Below, piece after piece: positions 24,189-32,211 of a stretch of 64,000 nt of DNA. Below the pieces are notes generated by a model. It saw nothing but the letters and a program-made list of their open reading frames with translations, ran no database searches and was not told the DNA's origin. This DNA is from Saccharopolyspora_D taberi (GTDB lineage Bacteria > Actinomycetota > Actinomycetes > Mycobacteriales > Pseudonocardiaceae), in NCBI RefSeq assembly GCF_039534165.1, contig NZ_BAAAUX010000011.1:682001-746000 (forward strand), read 5' to 3'. Numbering within the stretch: the first letter of the stretch is position 1; each line of letters begins with the position of its first letter. Position numbers and translations under genes: made by a program.

Positions 24189-24673
24189 GCCACTCCCGAT
24201 GAGTCCGAAGTGGACTCGTAGGACCCGATCGCGGCGACCTTCTCCGCCGAGGCCGAGGACTCGTCGAACCGGTGGTCCAGCCACTGCGAGGCCAGCGTCC
24301 TGGCGAGCTCCAGGCCGATCACCCGCTCGCCGAAGCACAGTACCTGTGCGTTGTTGCTCAGCACCGAGCGCTGCACGGAGTAGCTGTCGTGCGCGGTCAC
24401 CGCCCGGATCCCGGGGACCTTGTTCGCGCTGATCGCCACCCCGAGCCCGGTCCCGCACACCAGCAGCGCCCGGTCCGCCCTGCCCTCGGCGACCATCCGC
24501 GCGGCGTTGACCGCGACGTGCGGGTACGCGGTGTGGTCGTCGGTACCGACCCCGACGTCCACGACCTCGGCGACCCTCGGGTCGTTCTCCAGGTCCTTCT
24601 TCAGCGCGTCCTTGTAGGACAGTCCGGCGTCGTCGGAACCGACTACGATCCGCCAGGTCGCCTGCTCGGTCAT
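24182..24673 (-). CDS. RpiB/LacA/LacB family sugar-phosphate isomerase
   Basis: 163 residues. It has the RpiB opening RIVVGSDDAGLSYKDALKKDL, in which DDAG replaces the DHAG of true ribose-5-phosphate isomerase B. It also has ALLVCGTGLGVAISANKVPGIRA with the catalytic Cys (about 73) and the HDSYSVQRSVLSNNAQVLCFG block. In tetritol pathways RpiB homologues (EryI, DerI) convert erythrulose-4-phosphate to erythrose-4-phosphate. Its place beside a DhaKL-type kinase suits that role, though a pentose phosphate cannot be excluded. It lies 48 bp downstream of the kinase gene. Confidence 0.87.
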   Translation of the reverse strand: MTEQATWRIVVGSDDAGLSYKDALKKDLENDPRVAEVVDVGVGTDDHTAYPHVAVNAARMVAEGRADRALLVCGTGLGVAISANKVPGIRAVTAHDSYSVQRSVLSNNAQVLCFGERVIGLELARTLASQWLDHRFDESSASAEKVAAIGSYESTSDSSGVAC

Positions 24674-24721
24674 GCTCGCACTCCTCGTATCACATCTCGA
24701 ATGTCCGTTGTGGACAAAGCT

Positions 24722-26452
24722 TCAGCGCGCGCCCTCGCCGGTCAGCACACCGGCGATCTCGTTGAGGGCCAGCGCCAGCGAGGTGGCTCCGGGGTCGGGG
24801 GTGCCGACGCTGCGCTCGGCCAGCGGCCGTGCCCGGCCGGTGCGCGGGGTGAGCTCGGCGGTCCGCTCGGCGGCCCGGGTCGCCTCCCGCGCGGCCTGCT
24901 GCCACGCGTCGCGCCCGCGCGAACCGTCGGCGACCGCGCTCCGCAACGCCTCGACGAACGGGATCAGCGCGTCGACGAGGGTCTTGTCCCCCGCTTCCGC
25001 GCGCCCGAGGCGCTGCACCGCGTTGAGCGCGGCGGCGGCTCCGGCCGCCAGGTCCTCGGCGGTCGCCGGGCGGTGGTCCGGAAGCAGATCGCCGAAGGAG
25101 CGCAGCGCGGCTCCCCACAGCGCGCCCGAAGTTCCGCCGGCCTTGGCCGCCCAGGCGTCACCCGCGGCCACCAGCACCGCGGAAGGTCCGACACCCTGCG
25201 CGACCACCGCGTCCGCGGCCTCGACCGCTGCGCTGCTGCCCTTGGTCATGCCCCGGCCGTGGTCGCCGTCGCCGGCGATGGCGTCGAGCCGCCCGAGTTC
25301 GTCCTCCGCCGCGCGCAGCACGTCGGCCACCGAGTGCAGCGCGCGGACCACGGTCGCGGCGGTCGCCTGCCCCTCCTCCGGGGCCACGACCACGACCGGC
25401 TCGTCCACCGGCGCGGACTCGACGACCTCGGCGCTGTCCGGCTCCGAGACCGTCACGGCGTTGCCCTTGCGGTAGGCGGGGGTGTCCGCCGGGGCGCTCC
25501 AGAGCCGCTCCAGCTCCGGGTCCAGCCAGGTCAGCGTCAGCGAGCAGCCCGCCATGTCCAGGCTGGTCACCAGCTCGCCGACCTCGGGTTCGACGACCTC
25601 GACCCCGGCCTCGGCCAGCAGCCGGGACGCGGTCGCCCAGACGACGAACAGCTCCTCGTACTTGGTCGCGCCGAGGCCGTTGAGGATCGCGGTGACGCGC
25701 GGCGGAACGCCCTCCGGCGCCTCCGCGAGCACGCCGTCGACGAGGATCTTCGCCAGCTCCGAGGCCGACGGCATGTCCCGCTCGGACACTCCCGGTTCAC
25801 CGTGGATGCCCAGCCCGAGGCCCATCTTCCCCTGGGGCACGTGGAAAAGCGCCTCGCGCTGACCGGGCAGGGTGCAGCCGTCGAAGGCCACGCCGAGGCT
25901 TCGGGTGCGGTGGTTGGCGTGCTCGGCGACGCGGACGACCTCGTCGAAGTCGTAGCCCTCCTCGGCCGCGGCGGAGGCGATCTTGAAGACCACGAAGTCG
26001 CCGACCACACCGCGCCGCTTGGCGCGTTCCTCGGCCGGGGCGCTCGCGATGTCGTCGGTGACGACGACGTTGTGCGCGCGGATGCCTGCGCGCTCCAGGC
26101 GTTCCACGGCGAGGCCGAAGTGCATGTTGTCCCCGGCGTAGTTGCCGAAGGAGAACACGACGCCACCGCCGTTGTCGGCGGCGCGGCCCACCGAGTAGGC
26201 GTCCTCCGACGACGGCGAGGTGAAGATGTTGCCGATCACCGCACCGTCGGCGAAGCCGGGGCCGACCACGCCGCAGAACGCCGGATAGTGCCCGGAACCG
26301 CCGCCGGTGACCACGGCGACCTTGCCCCGCCGCGCGCGCCGGGAGCGCACCACGCCGCCGGGCACCGCGCGGACGTGACCGGGGTGGGCGGCCACGAATC
26401 CGGCCACCATGTCTTCGGTGAACGACGCGGGGTCGTCGTACAAGCGAGTCAT
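24722..26452 (-). CDS. Dihydroxyacetone-kinase-type fusion kinase (DhaK-DhaL; erythrulose kinase-like)
   Basis: 576 residues. The N-terminal half (1-330) is a DhaK domain with VTGGGSGHYPAFCG and GNIFTSPSSEDAYS. The C-terminal 210 residues are an ATP-binding DhaL domain with LDAIAGDGDHGRGM (Mg-binding Asp residues) and GGTSGALWGAALRS. A linker rich in Glu, Pro and Val joins them. The DhaK-DhaL fusion is the layout of ATP-dependent dihydroxyacetone kinases and of mycobacterial D- or L-erythrulose kinases (DerK, LerK). The start codon overlaps the FGGY kinase stop as ATGA. Substrate is presumed to be a short ketose. Confidence 0.9.
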   Translation of the reverse strand: MTRLYDDPASFTEDMVAGFVAAHPGHVRAVPGGVVRSRRARRGKVAVVTGGGSGHYPAFCGVVGPGFADGAVIGNIFTSPSSEDAYSVGRAADNGGGVVFSFGNYAGDNMHFGLAVERLERAGIRAHNVVVTDDIASAPAEERAKRRGVVGDFVVFKIASAAAEEGYDFDEVVRVAEHANHRTRSLGVAFDGCTLPGQREALFHVPQGKMGLGLGIHGEPGVSERDMPSASELAKILVDGVLAEAPEGVPPRVTAILNGLGATKYEELFVVWATASRLLAEAGVEVVEPEVGELVTSLDMAGCSLTLTWLDPELERLWSAPADTPAYRKGNAVTVSEPDSAEVVESAPVDEPVVVVAPEEGQATAATVVRALHSVADVLRAAEDELGRLDAIAGDGDHGRGMTKGSSAAVEAADAVVAQGVGPSAVLVAAGDAWAAKAGGTSGALWGAALRSFGDLLPDHRPATAEDLAAGAAAALNAVQRLGRAEAGDKTLVDALIPFVEALRSAVADGSRGRDAWQQAAREATRAAERTAELTPRTGRARPLAERSVGTPDPGATSLALALNEIAGVLTGEGAR

Positions 26453-27918
26453 TCGCCCGCCTCCTTCTGGGTTTCCTGCCAGACCGGCCGCGCCCGGTCG
26501 ATGGCCGCCAGGTACTCGCGGTAACCGCGTTCGTAGAACTCGACGGCGCGCGGGTGCGGCTGCACGACGTGCCGGTCCGCGGCCCACTGAGCGCGGTCCA
26601 CCGGCTCGCCGAGCGAGTCCCACGCGGTCATGGCCGCACCGCGGCCGCCGACGCACTGCTCGTCCGGCACGTGCAGCGGCCTTCCCAGCACGTCGGCGAA
26701 GATCTGGCTCCACGCCGCGGAACGGGCCCCACCACCGCAGGCCGAGACGGTGCCGGTCAGACCGGCGGTTTCGAGGTTGTGCCGGGCGGCGTAGGCCACC
26801 GCCTCGCACATCGCCCGCACCAGGTCGGCGGGCCTGGTCTCCAGCGACAGCCCGGTGAACTGGCCGCGGGCCCGCGGCTCGACGAACGGCGCGCGCTCGC
26901 CGGAGCTGGACAGGAACGACAGCGCCGACACCCCGCCCGCGCCGGGCTCGCTGGCCGCCAGCAGCGCTTCCAGCTCGCCGACCTCGGCGCCGACCATCGA
27001 CAGCACCCAGTCCAGGTTGGCGGTGCCGACCATCGCGGGCATGACCCGCAGGAACCGGTCCGCGCGCGGGGTCGCCAGCCACATGCCTGCGATCTCCTCG
27101 CCCGGGTCGATGCCGACCTCGTCCCGCAGCACCTGGCAGCCCAGCGTCGTGCCGATCACCAGCGAGCCGTCGCCGACCGCGGCGATGCCGGAGCCGAGCG
27201 CGCACGCGGGCAGGTCGAACGGGCCTGCCGACACCGGCAGCCCCGAGGGCAGTCCGAGCCGGCGGGCCATGGCGCTGTCGAGCGCGAACAGCTTGCCCGG
27301 AGGCGCGGGCTCGGCGAGCAGCCTGCGCTGCGACTCCAGCCCGCACGCGGCCAGCGCCTCGGCGGAGTAGGTGCGGGTGGGCACGTCCAGGAACGGCAGC
27401 GACGCGTCGGAGGCGTCGACGGTGATCTCCCCGGTGAGCCGCTGGATGATCGCGTCGACGCAGTAGCCCGCGACCTCGGCCCGCTCCAGCCGCTCCGGAT
27501 CGTGCTCGGCGAGGTGCGCCAGCAGCGGACCGGCCGAGCCGGGGAACATGCCGGCCCCGGTCAGCTCGTGCACGCGGCGCAGCACACCGGCGTCGTGCCA
27601 GCGGTCCAGCACACCCGAGGCGCGCGCGTCCAGCCACGAGATGGCCGGACCGACCTGGTGACCGGCCCGGTCCCGCAGCCACAGCCCGTCGCCCTGACCG
27701 GTGATGGCCAGCGCCTCGATCGGCTCGGTCGCCTCCGCGGCCACCGAGCGCACGACGCTGAGGACCGTCTCGAGGACCTCGTCGAGGTCCTGCTCGACCC
27801 GACCGCCGGGCAGCCTGCGCAGGGTGCTGCGCACACCGTGGGTGACCGTCGCCGCGCCGTCGCGGCCCAGCAACGACGCCTTGGTCACCGACGTTCCGAC
27901 GTCGACTCCGAGGATCAT
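26449..27918 (-). CDS. FGGY-family carbohydrate kinase (erythritol kinase EryA-like)
   Basis: 489 residues of two actin-like ATPase domains. The N-terminus ILGVDVGTSVTKASL is the first phosphate loop. RVEQDLDEV, AITGQGDGLWLRD and SWLDARASG are close in pattern to Brucella erythritol kinase, and the second ATP site is SACGGGARSAAWSQI. It phosphorylates a polyol or sugar at a terminal hydroxyl. Two kinases in one operon is unusual and suggests two substrates or two phosphorylation steps. The ATG overlaps the dehydrogenase stop as ATGA and its own stop overlaps the DhaKL start likewise. Confidence 0.88.
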   Translation of the reverse strand: MILGVDVGTSVTKASLLGRDGAATVTHGVRSTLRRLPGGRVEQDLDEVLETVLSVVRSVAAEATEPIEALAITGQGDGLWLRDRAGHQVGPAISWLDARASGVLDRWHDAGVLRRVHELTGAGMFPGSAGPLLAHLAEHDPERLERAEVAGYCVDAIIQRLTGEITVDASDASLPFLDVPTRTYSAEALAACGLESQRRLLAEPAPPGKLFALDSAMARRLGLPSGLPVSAGPFDLPACALGSGIAAVGDGSLVIGTTLGCQVLRDEVGIDPGEEIAGMWLATPRADRFLRVMPAMVGTANLDWVLSMVGAEVGELEALLAASEPGAGGVSALSFLSSSGERAPFVEPRARGQFTGLSLETRPADLVRAMCEAVAYAARHNLETAGLTGTVSACGGGARSAAWSQIFADVLGRPLHVPDEQCVGGRGAAMTAWDSLGEPVDRAQWAADRHVVQPHPRAVEFYERGYREYLAAIDRARPVWQETQKEAGE

Positions 27919-28973
27919 GGGCGCAGACCCTCGATCCGGTCCAGCACCTCCGGGTTCGCCACGAAGCGGGGCTGCTCGCCGGACAGGAACCGGGCGACCT
28001 CGCCGGCGACGATGTCGGCGGCGCGGTGCGCGGTCTGGCGGGTCGCGCCTGCCAGGTGCGGGGTGGTGATCACGTTGGGGGCGTCGAACAGCGGCCATTC
28101 GCGCGGCGGCGGTTCGATGTCGTAGACGTCGACGGCCAGCGCACCGAGCCTGCCGGACTTCAGCAGCCCGGGCAGCGGCGCGTAGTCCAGCAGCCCGCCG
28201 CGGGCGGAGTTGACCAGCACCGCGCCCTCCGGCAGCAGCGCCAGGTTCTCGGCGTTGAGCAGGTGCTTGGTCTCCGGGGTGAGCCGGGCGTGCAGGCTGA
28301 CCACCGAGCTGCGGCGCAGCAGGTCGTCCAGCCCGACCAGCTCGACACCGTCGCGCGCGGCGTCCTCGGCCTTGACGAACGGGTCGGCCACCAGCACGTA
28401 CGAGCCGAAGGCGGCCAGCACCCGGGCGACGATCCGGCCGATCGCGCCGTACCCGACGAGACCGACGGTGGAGCCCTCCAGCTCGATCCCGGCGTTCTCG
28501 TAGGCGTAGTAGTCCCCGCGCCAGTTGCCCGACTTGAGCTCGGCGTCCGAGCCCGGGATGCGGCGCAGCGCGGCCAGGATCAAACCGACCGCGAACTCGG
28601 CGGCGGCAGCGGCGTTGCGGCCCGGCGCGTAGCTGACGACCACGCCGGCCTCGGTCGCGGCCTTGAGATCGACGTTGACCGGGCCGCCCCGGCAGACGCC
28701 GACGAACTTCAGGTCGGGGCTCTTGGCCAGCACGTCCGCGGTGAACGGCGCCATCTGGGTGGCGACGACCTCGATCCCGGCCAGCGCCTCCAGCAGCTGC
28801 TGCTCGGTGCCGCTGGCCTCCTGGACGTTGCCGACCGGGCCGAAGGGCTCCACCGGCCACGGCAGCTTCAGCTCGCTGAACTCCAGCGAGTGGTCGCCCG
28901 CGCGGTTGCGCAGCGCTTCGACGAACACCTCGGGAGCGACGAAGTGGTCGCCTGCGGCGAGAACACTGGTCAT
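27915..28973 (-). CDS. D-isomer-specific 2-hydroxyacid dehydrogenase family protein
   Basis: 352 residues. The NAD-binding domain carries GLVGYGAIGRIVARVL (about 158-173) with the Asp acceptor in VADPF. Catalytic residues are Arg of NSARGGLLD, Glu of YDIEPPP and His of TPHLAGAT. It oxidises or reduces a 2-hydroxy acid. Such an enzyme is not part of the standard erythritol route, so the operon may also handle an aldonate or related acid. AAGGAG lies 6 bp before the ATG. It is the second gene of the operon, 34 bp from the HAD gene. Confidence 0.88.
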   Translation of the reverse strand: MTSVLAAGDHFVAPEVFVEALRNRAGDHSLEFSELKLPWPVEPFGPVGNVQEASGTEQQLLEALAGIEVVATQMAPFTADVLAKSPDLKFVGVCRGGPVNVDLKAATEAGVVVSYAPGRNAAAAAEFAVGLILAALRRIPGSDAELKSGNWRGDYYAYENAGIELEGSTVGLVGYGAIGRIVARVLAAFGSYVLVADPFVKAEDAARDGVELVGLDDLLRRSSVVSLHARLTPETKHLLNAENLALLPEGAVLVNSARGGLLDYAPLPGLLKSGRLGALAVDVYDIEPPPREWPLFDAPNVITTPHLAGATRQTAHRAADIVAGEVARFLSGEQPRFVANPEVLDRIEGLRP

Positions 28974-29007
28974 GAGGACTCCTTTGTCTTCCGGCGTGCG
29001 AGCGGGG

Positions 29008-29700
29008 TCAGTTGCCGACCGGTTCGGGCAGCGACGACACCAGCCGCCGCCGCACGTCGTCCAGGTCGGTGGCGATGTGGCTGGCCCCGGCCAGCGCGTC
29101 CTCGGCGGGCGGGTAGTCGGAGTTGGGGATGGCCACCACGGTCATGCCCGCGGCCGCTGCCGCGCGCAACCCGTTGCTGGAATCCTCCACCGCCAGGCAC
29201 TCGGCCGCGTCCCGGCCGAGCTTGCCCGCGGCCGCCAGGTAGACGTCCGGGCTGGGCTTGCCGCTGGGCACCTCGGCGCTGGAGACGGTGGCGCTGAAGT
29301 AGTCGGTCAGGCCGTGCCGGTCGAGCACGGCGTCGATGAGCCGCCGCGGCGCCGAGGAAGCCAGCGCGATCGGCGCCCGCTGGGCGGTCTCGGTGACCAT
29401 CGCGAAGGCGCCCGGCAGCAGCTCGATCTCACCGCCGTCGAGCGCGGCGATCATGCCGTCGACCACGATGCGCTCGGTCTCGGCCGCCGGCTCGGCGGCG
29501 TCGCTGAAGCGCGCGAGGAACTCCGACCACTCCGGCGCGCTCATGCCCTGGACCTGGCGGGTCTGCTCCGCGGTCCAGGTGCGCCCGCGGTCGGCGGCGA
29601 ACGCCGTCCACATCCGCTCCCACAGGTGCTCGCTCTCGACCAGCACGCCGTCCATGTCGAAAACGACCGCGCGGTGCGCGCCCGTGCCGGGCTGCGTCAT
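29008..29700 (-). CDS. HAD-superfamily phosphatase/phosphomutase (beta-phosphoglucomutase-like, HAD-IA)
   Basis: 230 residues. HAD motif I is VVFDMDGVLVES (Asp nucleophile and the +2 Asp), motif II is in ALASSAP, motif III is the Lys of SGKPSPDVYL, and motif IV is AVEDSSNGLRAA. A helical C1 cap lies between motifs I and II. This branch contains beta-phosphoglucomutase and 2-deoxyglucose- or polyol-phosphatases. It could clear a dead-end sugar phosphate in the operon. ATG 29700 follows GGGAGG; it is the promoter-proximal gene, divergent from the DeoR regulator. Confidence 0.87.
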   Translation of the reverse strand: MTQPGTGAHRAVVFDMDGVLVESEHLWERMWTAFAADRGRTWTAEQTRQVQGMSAPEWSEFLARFSDAAEPAAETERIVVDGMIAALDGGEIELLPGAFAMVTETAQRAPIALASSAPRRLIDAVLDRHGLTDYFSATVSSAEVPSGKPSPDVYLAAAGKLGRDAAECLAVEDSSNGLRAAAAAGMTVVAIPNSDYPPAEDALAGASHIATDLDDVRRRLVSSLPEPVGN

Positions 29701-29735
29701 GCCCTCAACCTCCCGCAATCCACTGATGACCCCAA

Positions 29736-29760
29736 ATTAACACTCATAGCGTTAAGTGTC
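29736..29760. promoter_or_regulatory. Candidate DeoR operator in the divergent polyol promoter
   Basis: The gap between the HAD and DeoR starts is markedly AT-rich. It holds ATTAACACTCATAGCGTTAAG with the inverted repeat ACACT/AGTGT (29740-29744, 29755-29759). It matches the site before the permease at 12 of 21 aligned positions. Confidence 0.45.
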
Positions 29761-29824
29761 ACTAGTCGAATGATAGTTGCCCGTGCCAATCACCGCCGCG
29801 CTCCGGACGAGGCAAGATGGCCCC

Positions 29825-30613
29825 ATGTCGTCCGCATCGAAGAAGCAGTCCCCGCGGCTCCAGCGCCAGCAGCAGATCGTCGACCACGTGGTCGCCAGCG
29901 GCTTCGCCAGCGCGGCCGAACTGTCGACGCTCACCGGGGTCAGCCTGATGACGGTGCACCGCGACCTCGACGACCTGGTGACCCGCGGCCTGCTGCGCAA
30001 GTTCCACGGCGGCGTCTCCGCCCAGCCCTCGACGGTGTTCGAGAGCAGCTCGGACTTCCGCCTGCACACCCACACCAGGGAGAAGGAGGCGCTGGGCGCC
30101 GAGGCGCTGAAGCTGGTCACCCCGGGGATGTCGGTCATGATCGACGACTCGACCACCGCGCTCACCCTGGCCCGCCTGCTGCCCGACGTCGGTCCGCTGA
30201 CGGTGGTCAGCAACTACCGCCAGGTGCAGGAGGCGCTGCGCGAGGTGCCCGACATCAGGCTGATCGGCCTGGGCGGCGAGTACTCCCGCACGCACGACTC
30301 CTACCTGGGGCTGCCGTGCCAGGAGATGGTCAGCAGCTTCTCGGTGGACATCGTGTTCCTGTCCACCTCGGCGATGAACGCGGAGATGACCTACCACCAG
30401 GAGCAGGAGATCGTGCTGGTCAAGCGGGCGATGCTGGACTCGGCGAGCACCCGGGTGCTGATGATGGACGCGAGCAAGGTCGGCCGGGCGGCGCTGCACC
30501 GCTTCGCCCCGGTCAGCGCCTTCGACCACGTCCTGCTGGCCGGGGAGTTCGACGCCGGCCTGGTGGAGGCCATGCGCGAGCACACCGACGTCCGGCAGGC
30601 CGCGCTGAGCTGA
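29825..30613 (+). CDS. DeoR family transcriptional regulator of the polyol cluster
   Basis: 262 residues. The N-terminal winged helix-turn-helix is QRQQQIVDHVVASGFASAAELSTLTGVSLMTVHRDLDDL (residues about 13-51, seen as separate helices), of the DeoR type with the RDLDDL recognition end. Residues 80-250 form the sugar-phosphate-isomerase-like effector domain (VMIDDSTTALTLA, TVVSNYRQV, GGEYSRTHDSYLG, STSAMN, DASKVG). Members usually repress until a sugar-phosphate binds. It lies between the catabolic operon and the permease gene and should govern both. ATG 29825. Confidence 0.9.
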   Translation: MSSASKKQSPRLQRQQQIVDHVVASGFASAAELSTLTGVSLMTVHRDLDDLVTRGLLRKFHGGVSAQPSTVFESSSDFRLHTHTREKEALGAEALKLVTPGMSVMIDDSTTALTLARLLPDVGPLTVVSNYRQVQEALREVPDIRLIGLGGEYSRTHDSYLGLPCQEMVSSFSVDIVFLSTSAMNAEMTYHQEQEIVLVKRAMLDSASTRVLMMDASKVGRAALHRFAPVSAFDHVLLAGEFDAGLVEAMREHTDVRQAALS

Positions 30614-30632
30614 CCTCCACATGACGAACGAA

Positions 30633-30661
30633 GAGATTTAACATGACTATTGATAAATCTC
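30633..30661. promoter_or_regulatory. Candidate DeoR operator before the polyol permease
   Basis: Perfect 8-bp inverted repeat GAGATTTA (30633-30640) and TAAATCTC (30654-30661) with a 13-nt spacer, in an unusually AT-rich patch 20 bp after the DeoR stop. It leaves a leader of about 140 nt before the permease start. Confidence 0.5.
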
Positions 30662-30802
30662 GCTCGTCGTATGAACATGGTGCGCGACGTTAGCGAGCTC
30701 GACGCCCGTCCAGCGCCATCTCAGCCCCGAGCGGCCACCTCCGCCCCGGTCCGGCGCTCCCCGGCCCCGAGCCGCATCAGCACCTCAACGTGGAGGTTTG
30801 GC

Positions 30803-32113
30803 GTGTCCACAGCCACTCCTACGGGATCCAGATCCCTGCTCGACCGGTGGGGTTTGCCGAAAGCGCTGGTCTACGGCTACATCGGCGTCCTGCTGTTCAT
30901 GATCGGTGATGGAGTCGAGTCCGGCTTCATCTCGCCCTACATGGCCGACCACGGCGCGGGCACCGACGTGCACGCCGGCTACGTGATCACCGTCTACGGC
31001 ATCGCGGTGATGATCGCCTCCTGGTTCTCCGGCGCCCTGTCGGACGTGTGGGGTCCGCGCCGGGTCATGATCATCGGTTTCGTGATCTGGGTCGTCTTCG
31101 ACGTCCTGTACCTGGTGTTCGCCCTGGGAACGCAGAACTACGTGCTGATGCTGGTGTTCTACGGCATCCGCGGGTTCGGCTATCCGCTGTTCGCCTTCGG
31201 CTTCCTGGTGTGGATCACCTCGACAGCACCCAGCGCTCGCCTCGGTGCGGCGGTCGGGTGGTTCTACTTCGCGTTCACCGGCGGCCTGCCCACCCTGGGT
31301 TCGCTGTGGGCGAGCTGGACCACGCCGTTCCTCGGCCAGCTCGGCACCCTGTGGTCGGCGCTGGTGCTGATCGGTCTCGGCGGCGTGTTCGCGCTGTTCG
31401 GGGTCAAGGAGCGCACCGGCTACCAGCGGCTGATCCCCGACGACGTCACGCTCGGCGAGAGCCTGGGCAACAGCGTCTCGGTGATCTGGACCCACCCCCG
31501 GGTCTTCGTCGGCTGCATCGTGCGGATCATCAACACCGCACCCGAGTTCGGCATGCTGGTGTTCCTGCCGCGGATCTTCTCCGACGGCCTCGGGTTCGGC
31601 GAGAGCAAGTGGCTGCAGCTGCTGGCGATCATCTACGGCACCAACATCGTGTTCAACCTGATCTTCGGCGTGGTCGGTGACAAGATCGGCTGGCGCAAGA
31701 CGATCGCGTCCTTCGGCGGGATCGGCTGTGCGATCAGCGTCGCGCTGCTGTACTTCATCCCGGTCTGGCTGGGCCCGGACTACTACTGGGCGGCGGTGCT
31801 GGTCGGCATGCTCTACGGCGCCACGCTCGCCGGTTTCGTCCCGATCTCGGCGCTGATCCCGTCGATGGCCCCGTCGAACAAGGGCGGTGCGATGGCGCTG
31901 CTGAACCTGGGTGCCGGTGGCGCGACGTTCGTCGGCCCCGCCATCGCCAGCCTGTTCTTCCCGCTGGTCGGCGCGGCGGGCGTGACGATCATCTTCGCCG
32001 CGCTCTACGTGGTGGCGGCGTTGCTGACCACGCTGCTGAAGCTGCCGAAGGACGCCGAGCAGGCGATCCAGCAGGGCAAGAGCCTGCAGGAGGTCGGCGC
32101 CGACACGCGCTGA
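30803..32113 (+). CDS. MFS polyol permease (RbtT/DalT/CsbX family)
   Basis: 436 residues, about 12 helices. The order and wording of its motifs follow Klebsiella ribitol and D-arabinitol permeases: helix 1 with GYIGVLLFMIGDGVESGF, then MIIGFVIWVVFDVLYLVFALG, VFYGIRGFGYPLFAFGF, VRIINTAPEFGMLVFLPRI and GAMALLNLGAGG. It should import a polyol by proton symport. GTG 30803 follows GGAGG by 6 bases; an upstream in-frame Met at 30650 would add a Pro/Arg-rich tail that family members lack. The nature of the transporter is the best evidence that the neighbouring operon consumes a sugar alcohol. Confidence 0.88.
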   Translation: MSTATPTGSRSLLDRWGLPKALVYGYIGVLLFMIGDGVESGFISPYMADHGAGTDVHAGYVITVYGIAVMIASWFSGALSDVWGPRRVMIIGFVIWVVFDVLYLVFALGTQNYVLMLVFYGIRGFGYPLFAFGFLVWITSTAPSARLGAAVGWFYFAFTGGLPTLGSLWASWTTPFLGQLGTLWSALVLIGLGGVFALFGVKERTGYQRLIPDDVTLGESLGNSVSVIWTHPRVFVGCIVRIINTAPEFGMLVFLPRIFSDGLGFGESKWLQLLAIIYGTNIVFNLIFGVVGDKIGWRKTIASFGGIGCAISVALLYFIPVWLGPDYYWAAVLVGMLYGATLAGFVPISALIPSMAPSNKGGAMALLNLGAGGATFVGPAIASLFFPLVGAAGVTIIFAALYVVAALLTTLLKLPKDAEQAIQQGKSLQEVGADTR

Positions 32114-32124
32114 CCGCTTCACCT

Positions 32125-32160
32125 TCCGCCCGCGCCCTTTCCCCCAGGGGCGCGGGCGGA
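32125..32160 (+). terminator. Terminator after the polyol permease
   Basis: TCCGCCCGCGCCC (32125-32137) pairs perfectly over 13 bp with 32148-32160, 11 bp past the stop; a short TT tail follows. It may also serve the convergent PIG-L gene. Confidence 0.7.
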
Positions 32161-32211
32161 TTCCCATGCTCCCGTCGTCCCGTGCGGTGACCAGGAAACG
32201 ACCGTCCTGGG

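Noticed and set aside
26449..28860. Open frame joining the FGGY kinase with 314 upstream codons
   Set aside because: The upstream part is antisense-like low-complexity sequence overlapping the dehydrogenase gene; the kinase P-loop N-terminus starts at the ATG at 27918.
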